This document shows positions 1 to 10,612 of a stretch of 64,000 nucleotides of DNA, piece after piece. The first letter of the stretch is position 1. Each line of letters begins with the position of its first letter. The notes beneath the pieces are model-generated. The model was not told where the DNA came from, did no database searches, and saw nothing but the letters and a program-made list of their open reading frames with translations. Source of the DNA: Sphagnum compactum (taxonomy: Eukaryota > Bryophyta > Sphagnopsida > Sphagnales); contig OZ234494.1 of assembly GCA_965153455.1 (NCBI GenBank), positions 1,860,001-1,924,000 of the forward strand. Reading direction: 5' to 3'. The position numbers and the translations under genes were made by a program.

Positions 1-1954
1 TCATCTCTATTCATGTTAAATGTAACTAGTTGCAAATCCTAGGCTTTAGGTTGTTCATTTTGAAGTCTACTTCTAGTTCTCGTCCATCATCAATTTGGTC
101 TTTAATTGTTTGAAAAGTCCATGAGTTAAAATGAACTTCTTATGCATGTTTTTATGACTTTTGCAAGATCACATCCACTAGTTGTAATTCACTTGTGCAA
201 TTAGCAAGAACAAAAATGAATATGATGTTTATATGTTTTTAAAAAATCCAACTAAGGAACTTTTCATTTATATGAATGTTCCAACAATTTATAATCCATA
301 TTGTTTTTAACCCTAAGAACTAGATTTGGATTATGGGTAGGGGAAGATAATGTTTTTTACAAATTGCTTGGTTATTTCCAAAGGTAAACATTGGTTTTCA
401 CTAAAAGTAAGGTTCCAACCATCTTTGATGCAATTATTTTCCCTTTACTGTTTGGTGATAATGTCCTAGGTGTAGAATTAGTAAACACAATAGTGGGTTC
501 ATTGTAGCACTCAACGGCACAACCACTATCACCTACTTTTTATCTGAACCAAACCTAACATTCGCGCATACTCTTCAAGTTCTAGCAAGTTTTTCTTGGG
601 AATCTTCATTGATGTCTCACGTTATGTAGCTATAATATAGTTTTCTTTCAATGCACCTTCTTTTGTGAACCATTCCCACATTGTACTCGTAGTTAGCTTT
701 GCATAAGGACTAGGCATGCTTGGTGATTTGATGTAAGCAATCTACAAAAATGTAAGAGAAATCTAATTTTATTTTCATATTTCTTCATTGTTGCTAGTAT
801 TTGGGGCCATAAATGTGGTTGAAACCAAATTTGATATTTCCCTTGTTTCTTACTATGTTTTGAGGGTCTCTTGTTTTTAGTGTCATTTTTCTTGATCTCT
901 TGTTCACTCAAAATCCTCACATTCTTTTGCTTGAACTAGGCTGCCCATTGGATGCTTTTCTTTTTGCACAATAAATTTTGTTGCATGCCAGCTACTATCT
1001 CTCAAGCTCTCTCTTCACAACCAACACCCTTTTTTCACTTGAAATTGTTTGAAATAGACTAATAATGTACTTTTGTCCCCCGTTATCAACCATTTTGCAC
1101 AAACATGAAATTAAGGTAAAAATTGGAAGAGCATTAGAATGTGGCCTAAGAAGGAAGAAAAGGAGTCTGGAATGAAAAGTAAGAACTTGAGAATTGCCAG
1201 AAGGCTGAAATACAAGAACAAGAAGTAGCCTTGATTTAAAGATGTTATAGTAGACCTAACCATATTGGAAACTACCTATTATTATGTACCTGACCAAGAA
1301 AGGTACATAATGAGAGTACCCAATTGTTGAAAAAAAAAAATTCACCTAAACTGTAGTGGAAATTTAAAATATTTATATTTATATTGCAAGAGTAGATTTT
1401 TCATATTGTCCTTCATAAAATTGGATTGGTATTTAGTTTGGCACTTCTCTAAATTGGATTCATTCAGAGCTCACATGAATTTGTCTTGCTACTTTGATAT
1501 AAATTTTTCTACCAAGATAGAAATGACTATTATTTTGGGGTCACATGCATGCCATGTTGCAATATATTAATGAAGATGTCGTGCCACAATACACTAGTAT
1601 AATTTGATACATTCCTCAATATGACTAAGTTAAGTCGCGCCTTGTCAAAGCAGGAAACCATACTAACCCTTTTTCAACCTTTTCAACCATCATTTTATGC
1701 TTGGGAGGTTTTAGTGTCTCCCTAAAAACAAACGTCTTGCCCCTGTGACTTATTGTGCTTAGATGGGTCGTTGGAAATCCATATTGGGGACGGGCTTTGA
1801 CAATCGTAGAGTTAAAAAGGGTGAAAAACGTGAAAAACAACAATCATTCATTCTTCATGGCTCCTTTACAGGCGCGGACTTTGGACCTCGGACATTACAC
1901 AATGTCATGATGGATCATTGCGCAACTACCAAACAAACTCTTTTAGCACTGCTC
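1..1954. other. AT-rich intergenic stretch, no gene seen
   Basis: No ORF here has convincing codon structure or a recognisable domain. The minus strand between about 520 and 920 reads as short protein-like pieces interrupted by stops, which could be decayed mobile DNA, but I recognise no family. A short inverted repeat lies at 1281-1311. The base composition becomes more GC-rich after about 1850, as expected of a promoter region for the next gene. Confidence 0.5.
1281..1311. repeat. short hairpin (11-bp arms)
   Basis: The arm ATTATGTACCT (1281-1291) is matched by its exact reverse complement at 1301-1311, leaving a 9-nt loop. It may be a relic of a small foldback element or a chance palindrome in AT-rich DNA. 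Confidence 0.5.
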
Positions 1955-1962
1955 CTATATAC
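1955..1962 (+). promoter_or_regulatory. possible TATA box of the fasciclin-like gene
   Basis: CTATATAC lies about 380 bp before the first ATG of the fasciclin-like gene, in a stretch where GC content rises. It would give a 5' UTR of about 350 nt. No transcript evidence is available, so this is a guess from motif and position. Confidence 0.3.
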
Positions 1963-2337
1963 TTTTACGTGACCCCGAAGCCTCAGGCAGCAGCAATAGA
2001 AAAGAAAAGGATCCAACTATTATTGGCTACGAACCAGTGTCCTTAGTGCAAGTCCGAGTGTCAGCCACTGTTTGTCCATTCCTCCCTCAACTACCTCCAC
2101 TCCGCTGTGTGCCTCTTCCGTGACCGTTCGCCCCCGCCCAACCGTCCTCCGAGAATCTTTCCATCAATCGGCCTTAACTTGCCGGACGCACTTTCCCATC
2201 ACCTTCACCCCCCACCGTCTCTGGCGGGCGAAAAACCAAATCTTTTGATCATTTAGCTACCACGCCACATTTGTGGGCTTCCCTGCAATTCCAGTAACTT
2301 TGCATGTTACTCCGCAGTTTGCTGCCGTTTGCGCACT

Positions 2338-3699
2338 ATGCAGATGCAAACTAGAGGATCACCCATGGCGCAAACGTTAATAGTGGTGGTCGTCATCGTG
2401 GGCATTCTGTCTTCTGCAGTTCTGGTCTCTGACGCTCAGCAATCTCGGGGCTCTAGGCCAATGTTCTTCGATGAGTTTGTGGTGGAGCAGACGCGAGTGA
2501 AGAATCTACCAGTGACGAGTAACAAGAGAGTAGGGAGTGGTGGTGGATCAATCCTGCAAGCGTTGCTGGAGTCGCAGTATTCGGAGTTCGTATGGTATCT
2601 AGACAAGGCGTCGTTGCTGCACAAGATAGAGAATTTTATGAGCATCAAGGGGAGCATTACGATATTCGCGCCGAAGAACAGTTTCCTCGAACAGCACCTG
2701 GACGCGGAGTTTCGTGACTTTCTGCTGCAGGACGGGAACCAGCTGCTGCTGCAGCGGATGCTGCAGTTCCATGTTCTGCCAGTGTTTCTGGAGGGCGCGG
2801 GATGGAGCAACCGGACCGTAATTTCGCTGTCGGGCGACGCGATCAACTTGCGCTCCTACGGCCTAAAGCGTTATGTCGAGTTCTCGCGTGTTTTCTCCCC
2901 GAACTCCATCATTCGCAACGACGGGATCGTGCACGGTGTCAACGGCTTCCTCATCCCGCGGGGAGTCTCGTACCAGTTCGAGGAATGGAAGAGGAGCGGC
3001 AAGTTCGCCGTGCTCCCAAAGAGGAGCGAGCTCGCCGTGCTCCCAAAGAGCGCACCTGAGGACGGACGTGCTGTTAAAAAGAGAGGATATCCTTCGTCGC
3101 TCCCTTCGAAGCTCTCTGCCACAGCTCAGGCTCCCGAGTACTTCACGTATTTTGCCCCAGCTCCTGCGTTTGCTCCAGCTCCAGCTCCAGGACCCTCGCA
3201 ACAGAGCTTCACCTGGGATGATGAGGAAGAAGTCGCACAGTTCATGACCTCGTTAACGAACTTCGGCGGGTACAATGACATGGCGGAGCTTCTTGTCAAC
3301 TATACATCGCTAGCTGCTGAGATTGGGAGGCTCGTGAATAAGGGATATCGCTTGACGATCCTGGCGCCCAATGACGAGGCCATGGCACAGCTCACTCCCG
3401 AGCTACTGAATTCACCTCTAGAACGCATTCTGTATTATCATATTCTGTCTGAGTATCAGACTGAGGAGAGCATGTACAACGCTGTGCGCAGATTAGGTGT
3501 CCAAACGTATAGCACTCTGCAGCATCCACTGAAGCTGTCAGCGCGGGAATCCGATGGCACAGTGCTGTTTGGAGAAGGCGAGGATTCCGCACATATATAC
3601 GATCATGATATCTATATTGATGGTCGACTTTCTATTCAGGGGATTAGTAAGGTCCTAATTCCACCATCCGAAACGCCAACGCCTCTCCAGTCAGCATAG
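2338..3699 (+). CDS. fasciclin-like protein with two FAS1 domains (FLA15-18 type)
   Basis: This is an intronless gene of 453 residues from the ATG at 2338; ATGs at 2344 and 2365 are also possible. The same frame opens upstream only with TTG. A hydrophobic signal peptide (about residues 10-33) is followed by FAS1 domain 1 (about 71-207, H1 motif TIFAPKNSFL), a basic and Ala/Pro-rich linker (about 208-297, with APAPAFAPAPAPG as likely arabinogalactan glycosylation sites), and FAS1 domain 2 (about 298-443, TILAPNDEAM and the C-terminal DGRLSIQGISKVLIPP). There is no hydrophobic GPI-anchor tail. That matches the Arabidopsis FLA15-18 group, which has two FAS1 domains and no GPI signal. The likely product is a secreted cell-wall or extracellular matrix adhesion protein. 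Codons are GC-rich compared with the flanks. Exact orthology is inferred. Confidence 0.93.
   Translation: MQMQTRGSPMAQTLIVVVVIVGILSSAVLVSDAQQSRGSRPMFFDEFVVEQTRVKNLPVTSNKRVGSGGGSILQALLESQYSEFVWYLDKASLLHKIENFMSIKGSITIFAPKNSFLEQHLDAEFRDFLLQDGNQLLLQRMLQFHVLPVFLEGAGWSNRTVISLSGDAINLRSYGLKRYVEFSRVFSPNSIIRNDGIVHGVNGFLIPRGVSYQFEEWKRSGKFAVLPKRSELAVLPKSAPEDGRAVKKRGYPSSLPSKLSATAQAPEYFTYFAPAPAFAPAPAPGPSQQSFTWDDEEEVAQFMTSLTNFGGYNDMAELLVNYTSLAAEIGRLVNKGYRLTILAPNDEAMAQLTPELLNSPLERILYYHILSEYQTEESMYNAVRRLGVQTYSTLQHPLKLSARESDGTVLFGEGEDSAHIYDHDIYIDGRLSIQGISKVLIPPSETPTPLQSA
3005..3050 (+). repeat. 27-bp in-frame duplication in the fasciclin linker
   Basis: A 19-bp string is repeated exactly at 3005-3023 and 3032-3050 with a 27-bp (9-codon) period, giving two AVLPK peptides in the linker after FAS1 domain 1. 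The reading frame is kept, so it adds length to the linker without breaking the gene. Confidence 0.8.
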
Positions 3700-6600
3700 A
3701 GGTAGGCGCAGCCGCACTTCGCCAAGTTTGCATCTGAATTTTTTCTGAACTCAACAGTCGCAATTTCTTTGGTGTGATCCAGATACGTTTCCACCATGTA
3801 AGACACCAGTGGACCTAACCCTATATTGTGCGGTCTTTAGGTTTCCAGGACTGATGTGATTGCAGCCTTTGGGGAACTACATTGCTGATGCTTCACAGGC
3901 ATGAGTCAATTGTGTAGTTACCATTTGAATGGGCAAACACTGGGGTTTGTGCCTCTGGCTTATGTCACAGAGATAAATCAAAAGTTGTGCAAGCTGATAA
4001 CACAAGCAGGATTAAACTCATTCTCAGGCCTCCATATCCAATACTTCTGATCACGAATATGCTTGAAATGTGTACACTTTTAGGTTAGCTAGGAAAGGTT
4101 AGTACCTCTGTTCCCGAGCTTTGTTGAAAACAGAAAAACAAACTTGAGTGACGTCTTGCTTACTTTGCTTTTTGAGATTGGTGAGGAGGATTAAGTACAG
4201 TATGTCTCACAGTCATCTCTGTGTGCTTGATGTGAAGAAAGCCTTGTTAATTACAGCTGTGGAGACAGAAAATGGATGATGACGGGCTGGCCAAGACTTC
4301 TAGCTGTGGATATCAACAGTGTTATGGCCCCAATCTAAGATGAGCACTCTGCCAAACATGTGAGCAATGCGGCTTACAGATGAGTACTGATGCAAATGCA
4401 ATGCTAAGCAGTTCGAACCATCCTTGCTGCAGTAGGAGCTACCTCCATGAATTAGACAAAGAAATTTGAGCAACCAAATCAAACCCATCTACTCTGTCAA
4501 TAGCATCTATTGTGGTCTCAGCTGCACCGTGGCATTGCCCATGACAGCATTCATGTTTGTCAGGAACCTTATACATAGTCCTGTTGTAGAATTGCATGTA
4601 ACCAATGAACATAAATCAGCTTGATTCTTCTGTCCTGCCAGTGACCTTGTACATGCATGAAGCGCTCTCATCAAGAAAGAAGCTATTGATTCGCAGAATC
4701 AAAAGTTCTGATCAATTTTGAATTTGTGAAATAAAGTCCTCCCTCTACCATATGGTCAACTGGTTCCAACCTCTCTTGCTATCAGGTTCATTAAACTACA
4801 GCCAATTTTGTCAAGTCTGTTTTGAGTTTCTACTGAAGGGATGGTGAGTGTTCTTCATCAAGTTAGGATTCACTGTTACATAGTTTCAAGGAGATGTAAC
4901 TAAAGGTCACGACTTTCTTTCTCATTGAACTCAGTGTATTCATTTCTCAGTGAACTCAGTGTCTTTCTGTACATTGGGTTATTGTGCTTCCTGTCTTCAA
5001 TTTCTGGATGAAGGTGTGGCTTTACTTTGTTTGCCTTCACTTCCTGCACACCACACAAAACCAATGTAGATGGCACAACTGAACAATCAGGAGGGCTGAC
5101 AATCCTGTACATCGAATCATAAAAATTGCTCTCCAGTCAACTTCGAGAGTCACTTGATAAAAGTGCAACAATAATAGGTCTCCGTCACTTTGCTACATGG
5201 CGATGTTCCCCTTGAGTAGGGTGGGCCTTAGTCTCGCTCCTATGACATCTGTCCTCCACAGCCTGTCTCTCAGACGTTGTTTCTTTTCCAAACCTGAACC
5301 TGGTGCCTTCAATTATTCAGCAATCATCAAATTCACGACCAATCAGGACATCGTGAGTTACCTACCTATAAGTGTCCACCAGATTTGTCCTGTTTGTAAA
5401 TGGTGTGGAGGACACTCTGGGTGTGAAGTTGTGGGGAACTTCAATGACCTACTCACCTTACAGATCAGAAACTCAAAAGGAGCTAGGACAAGGCCATAGC
5501 CAAGTCCAGGCCTGCATTGTGGGAATGTCCCCCACCCATAGGCCTATCAACCTCGGAGAGAATTCTTAGTGTATTTGTAAGGCACCTCAAATATGGGAAT
5601 AATTTGATCATTACGATAGGGTGGCGGAATTTCCCCTCATGAAGGTCTTTTTGGAAAGATTTCTATTTCTAAGATTATCTCGATTATTGCAACATTGATT
5701 GCGTAGGATAAGGCCCTGCTGTCAGGGAATTACTGTACTGCGTGGAGCTCGGATGGAGCCCTCAGTGCTCACACAGTAGTTCCCTGATAGCAGGCCCTTA
5801 CCCTATACTTTACCCATTTTAAGTGCCAGTTGAAACATTGCCATACATAGATCACAAGGTCCTAGGAAGGGAGGGTTTTGTAGGAGTGGGAGGGATTGTA
5901 CACCTTCTTATAGGCCTAACTTCACAGGAGTGGGACATTACACTTAACAACCCCTCTTACTCTTAAAGGGTATGCATTTGAACCTCCTCTTTTCTAGTGA
6001 GGACATTTACAAGGATAAGGTGCCCTCCAAATGCACTAGAAATTTCTTCAAGTGCGCACTTTACATGCTCTAGTCCTCCAGTTGGCATTTAGGAAGATGA
6101 CATGACAATAGTCGGAGGCAAATAAAAAATTCCAGGCTCGTAGAAACTGAGAACTAGGAGGAAATCAAGTGAGATCTCAGGATGCGTCAGGTCCTTTTTA
6201 CCCAAGGACTACGACCAAGTTCAGAGGTGCTCACTTACTGACCACAGTAGCTTGGGCAAAATGATTGACTTTACTTTCCCCAATTAGTGGAAATTCATCA
6301 GCTTCAAAACTATTTGTTCAAAAATTTCTCCCAGAAATTCGCCAGGCTGCAAAATTTCCTGCTTCTGACTTACATCAATGAGGAGGACATGGTTCATTTC
6401 TAGCATTCAAAATGGGGCAGCTGCAACTGCCTGATCCACTTTCATTCCACCCCAGATCTGCAATGAAGAAGCAATTAAGTTGGTTATCTACCTCGCATTT
6501 TGTTAATATGCGTCACCTCAATGACTTTCAATCCAGCTTCCTGAATCCCCATTCCTCCAAAAATTTGGTTTCAAGGTCGAATACTCTTGCAATGGACTTA

Positions 6601-7399
6601 CTTAGAGTATGTCTACAACAAACAACACCATAGAGTTTATTATTCAAGGAGTGGACTGTGGAAAAGAGTGCAACTGTAGTCGATTGCAATACCAAGGCAT
6701 ATTACTAGAAGAAAAACCCCATTTTTCGACTTGTCTTAGGCAATTAAAAGTGTCTTTTGCGACTATTTTTTATTAAAGAGATTTTACTCACAGGGCGTCA
6801 GCTAAGGCTGCTGTTGTTGATGGACCCAAAAGCCGCACCTGCTTTGGCCAACCAGAGTTAGCATTTATAACAAGCAGCTCTGCCACAAGAAGCTCTGTCC
6901 TGAAAATATTGTATTACATTTAATGTTATATTATGAACTGAAATTATATTGGATGAAAGTTTGTTGGCTTTATGATAGATCATGATTTTTTTTTTCACAT
7001 TTGTACTAAAAAAAAAGGTTTTCTAACCATCTTAGAATTATTCATTGTGGATATTTAGAAATTGAAACCATAGTTTCATTGTCTTTTCTTTAACCATACA
7101 AATGAATATAAATTTATAAATAATTATATTGTTTAAGAAAACCAAAAGTTTTGTCAAACTTGAATAATGTAAACAATTTTTCAGCAATGTGCATGAGATA
7201 TTTTGATGTTTGAAACAAACATCAGTATTGAATGGATATAATTTACTTGGAAAGAATTTTATTTTTAGTTTCATTTTCATTTTGAAGTTTAAGAATTTGA
7301 CAATTCTTATATTTGTTTTTGTTGCATTTTGGGTTTAGGTTTTCCATAAAAGGTGTTTTGCTGTGATGTTTGATGGGTGTATGTGTGGATAAAAAAATC
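3700..7399. other. intergenic, 3' flank of the fasciclin gene and unidentified sequence
   Basis: About 3700-4200 is probably 3' UTR and downstream flank. The rest shows only short ORFs without domain signals on both strands. A 98-bp foldback element sits at 5706-5803. From about 6900 the sequence turns strongly AT-rich and leads into the helicase relic. No RNA gene or intact transposon is visible. Confidence 0.5.
5704..5805. mobile_element. small foldback MITE-like element
   Basis: The 33-bp arm at 5704-5736 pairs with the inverted arm at 5773-5805 at about 29 of 33 positions (for example CCTGCTGTCAGGGAA against its complement with two changes). About 36 bp of loop lies between. If the outer TA on each side is the target duplication, the element is 5706-5803, consistent with a Stowaway/mariner-like miniature element. 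The family assignment rests only on the TA and is weak. Confidence 0.6.
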
Positions 7400-8262
7400 A
7401 TTCAATTTTTATTATGGTAATTGAATCCTTATTATGGTAAATGATTGGGATTTACCAACTTTTATATCTTTAATGATGGTTCAATTGGTGTCCATTTTAA
7501 TTCAATGTTGTTGTTGTAATAATGACTATATTTTTCTTTTGTTAATGTTCCAATTTTAAAATTTTGAAACATTCTCCATATAATGATTGTTTCACAATAT
7601 GTTGTTGATGCTTTAAAAATGCCATCAGCTCCATTCACAAGACCATTATATGTTGCAGAGTTACCAGCATATAATTCAACCAACATATCTTTTTAAATAT
7701 TAATTGTAAAACACAAACCTGCAATTCTACCCAGATCATTTGAAAGTTTGTAAAATGGTGGGCATGATTGATGGTTCATGTCCATTGCTTTGAAAATAAA
7801 CATGGGACCTAATGTGTTGTTGAACACATTTTCATTGTGCTTTTGCACAAGTTTATTTGTATAAAATAAATACGAAATAATAAAATTGTTGGGTGGTTGT
7901 CGATTACAAATTGAATTTATAAATTCAATATCCTTTGTATTTTTTATTGCAGTACGAAATTTGTTCAAATTTTGTATAAAGACCACATCAGACTATCACA
8001 TAACTTTATTTAGTTCATAACATTAAACATATGTTTGCCAAAAAACTGGTGTTAGTGCATTAACATTATTTTTGATATTTTGAAACATTCAACTATTTTT
8101 GATAGGGAGTGTTTGATAGAAATCACATGTCATGTTACCATCAACACCACCAAAGAATTTGCTTTGAATGTGTTTTATGGACTTTAGCCTATTATCTATA
8201 ACATTAAACATTTTAACACCAACAAGTGATATTTCATCTATCACAAGGAGTTGTAATTGTTC
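7400..8262 (-). pseudogene. decayed PIF1-like DNA helicase fragment
   Basis: Read on the minus strand from 8262, the frames give LLVIDEISLVG (Walker B region of PIF1 helicases), then FGG..GNMTCDFYQTLPIKNS, then VFWQTYV*CYELNKVM, then NKFRTAIKN, then a long segment with PYLFYTNK-like spacing (about 7986-7693), then YNGLVNGADGIFKAST (about 7680-7600), and finally KVGKSQSFTIIRIQ after a frameshift (about 7460-7400). Stops interrupt it at several points, and the Walker A part upstream of 8262 is missing. PIF1-like helicases of this kind occur in Helitron transposons and as stand-alone multicopy genes, and the fragment does not tell which. It is clearly not functional. Confidence 0.8.
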
Positions 8263-10612
8263 ATATCACCCTAACCTCCAAGCCCTAGCCCAAGCCCATA
8301 TAGCCCCTATAGTTATAGATATACAACTATCGGATGTATCAAACACAAGGAGATGAGACTTGGTATATCAGGTATCATGTGTTCACGAATCACACTTGCT
8401 TTAGCATGTTTGATTGAGAACCAAGTGCTCTTCTAACCCAGTTTTGCTAACTATATTTTGACTCATTATGCTCAAAACCTTGCAAATTGAAGGTCAATAT
8501 GTTCAAACCTTTTGTCTCGGCACATGTTGCTGGCTCTCCCTATGGTCTCTTAGTTCTTTCACCCAAGTGATTTTACAGATGGTCTTGTCATTCTTAGCTC
8601 ACATGGATTTGTAAAACACTCCCACCCAAGATTGAAATTAAATGCATAGAAAAATTGTTCAAGGCAAGATTGCTTAATATTCATGCAGTGTCAAAATGTG
8701 ACTTACTTATAAACACTAAATTATGTTGGAAAGAAATGAGAGTTGTTGTACGCCCATGAAAACAATGACTGTGAAGCTAAAAAGCTTTATTGACAATAAT
8801 GAAAAACCTTGGAAACAAGGGCCACTGAAGAGCCCCACACTAGAATTCAAGGGTCACTTGGTATTGGCATGCTTCTTCAAATAACATTCATTGCCCATAT
8901 GCCAATGATGTGCATGCCAATATAACCTACTAGACAAGTCATGCAACAAGTCCTTCTGTAAAGCAATTGTGCATGGACAATTATATTCCCAGCTAAATAC
9001 ATCTATCGCTGATTGCAAATGTCATTTTTTGCATTAAAGGTCAAAATGTTTTGGATGCGAGGTGTTTCAATAGATGTTATTAGATAGTAATATTTGGTGA
9101 CCTTTCCCTCCTATTTGTCAAAACGTGCATTCATTCAGGGGTGCACCCAATTAGTGTTTCCTTTTTTTTGTTTTCTAAAGAGCCTCTCACCAATTTGGGG
9201 CATTGGGCAATTGGCAATAGCAACTGAAACACCCCTTCGGTCCCCAGCTCCCCAATATGGAGGTACAATTGTGCATCTCTAAGGGGTCCTTCACAGAGTT
9301 CATTTCTTTTATGGCCAAACAACAATGAATTCAAATAAAGTTACATTCACATACCTTAATTATGTCATGGCCACTACCGCCTTCAAACAAACTTAAAAAA
9401 CCTTCATATTGTCTTCTGTTGATAATAAAGATACTAATGTTCTACTTTGTAGTTGGGTTGGGGTCTTTTGGAGGAAGGCCCATCATCCTCAAGCTATGCA
9501 CAACAACCTGCGCAGTATGAAAAAATTATTCATCCAATGTATTTACAAAAAAAGTAAACATGACTATTGCTGATATTAAGCAGTGCATCACTTGTGGCTA
9601 TGAGTTCCATCTATAGAACTAGAGGAATAAGTTTCACCTTCTAAGGAAAGTCCTTCCATACTCCTCTCCTACTGTTGAACTCCTCCACTGGACCCTGAAC
9701 TCTTTGCAATTAGAGACAGAATCTAACACAAGGTGTGGAAGTGACTTCCAATCATTTGGTGTTTGAAAACAAGATCATTGGACTATATGACCACAACAAT
9801 TGCAAGCATGTCCTCCCAAAGCTCAGACTAAAATCCTTAACAAATGAACCACATGAACATTACCTACTCATATACAAATATTCTCCAATCATTACACCTA
9901 GAAGTCATATGGTAAGATACTTGTGAGCTAGGAGGCTCAACTTCAGTAAGCTTTCCCACACTAAATTCCAAAGGACCTCCATAAAAGTATGTTACAGAAA
10001 AACTTAGTGCAAGGTCCAACCAACTATTGAAGCTATGAAACCAACGACAAGCAATATTGTAAGATCTACTGCAAGTATTGCCACTATCTTCATTTTCATG
10101 CCCACCTCCATTGATCTCCAACTGGTGTTCCCTTGTCATTGCCCCTAACTGAACTATATCTATACATGAGTGTCCCCTCCAAAGAATTGAATGATTTCAC
10201 ATGATTGAAATAGTTTTTGTTGTAGCTGAACTAACTTGACAAGGAGTTTACCAACAGTTGCATAGAGAAGAAGTTTTTTGCCACAACTAACAACATGAAC
10301 TTGTAAGATAAATGGGCGAAGAGAAGCAATGAGAAGAGAGTGATCAAGTGAGTCACAAGAACCACTCCTTGGCAGAAAAAACTTAGTCTTGAAGTTACCT
10401 TCACCTTCTGACTGGTACAGTTGGAAGGCCAAAGAAATTTGTGCTTCATCCTCCAGATGAAACTGTTCCAAGCAATTCTGGCTCAAGGTTTGATGCACTC
10501 ATGTTGTTGGCACTCCTTAAGCTGTTGAATGAATCCTGTGCTGAACTTCATGCATCTTGCAATTCCCAATCAATTGATCAAGAGGAAGTCCACCCTGGAA
10601 CACTACAGCCAC
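8263..10612. other. intergenic and 3' flank of the R3H/G-patch gene
   Basis: No gene is visible. The stretch from 10612 down to about 10150 is probably the 3' UTR of the minus-strand gene ending at 10613; it holds a 112-codon open frame that looks accidental. Between 8300 and 10150 only short ORFs without recognisable domains occur. Confidence 0.5.

Noticed and set aside
2329-2337. Start of the fasciclin gene at 2329
   Set aside because: The codon at 2329 is TTG. A plant nuclear gene should start at ATG, so 2338 or a later ATG was used. The same reasoning moved the aldehyde dehydrogenase start from 18343 to 18412 and the R3H/G-patch start from 17558 to 17477.
2436-3247. Several 80-136-codon ORFs overlapping the fasciclin gene on both strands
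   Set aside because: All are other frames of the GC-rich fasciclin coding sequence and show no domains.
10160-10498. 112-codon minus-strand ORF just downstream of the R3H/G-patch gene
   Set aside because: It follows the stop codon of a complete G-patch protein, has no domain and no in-phase splice connection, and is best seen as 3' UTR.
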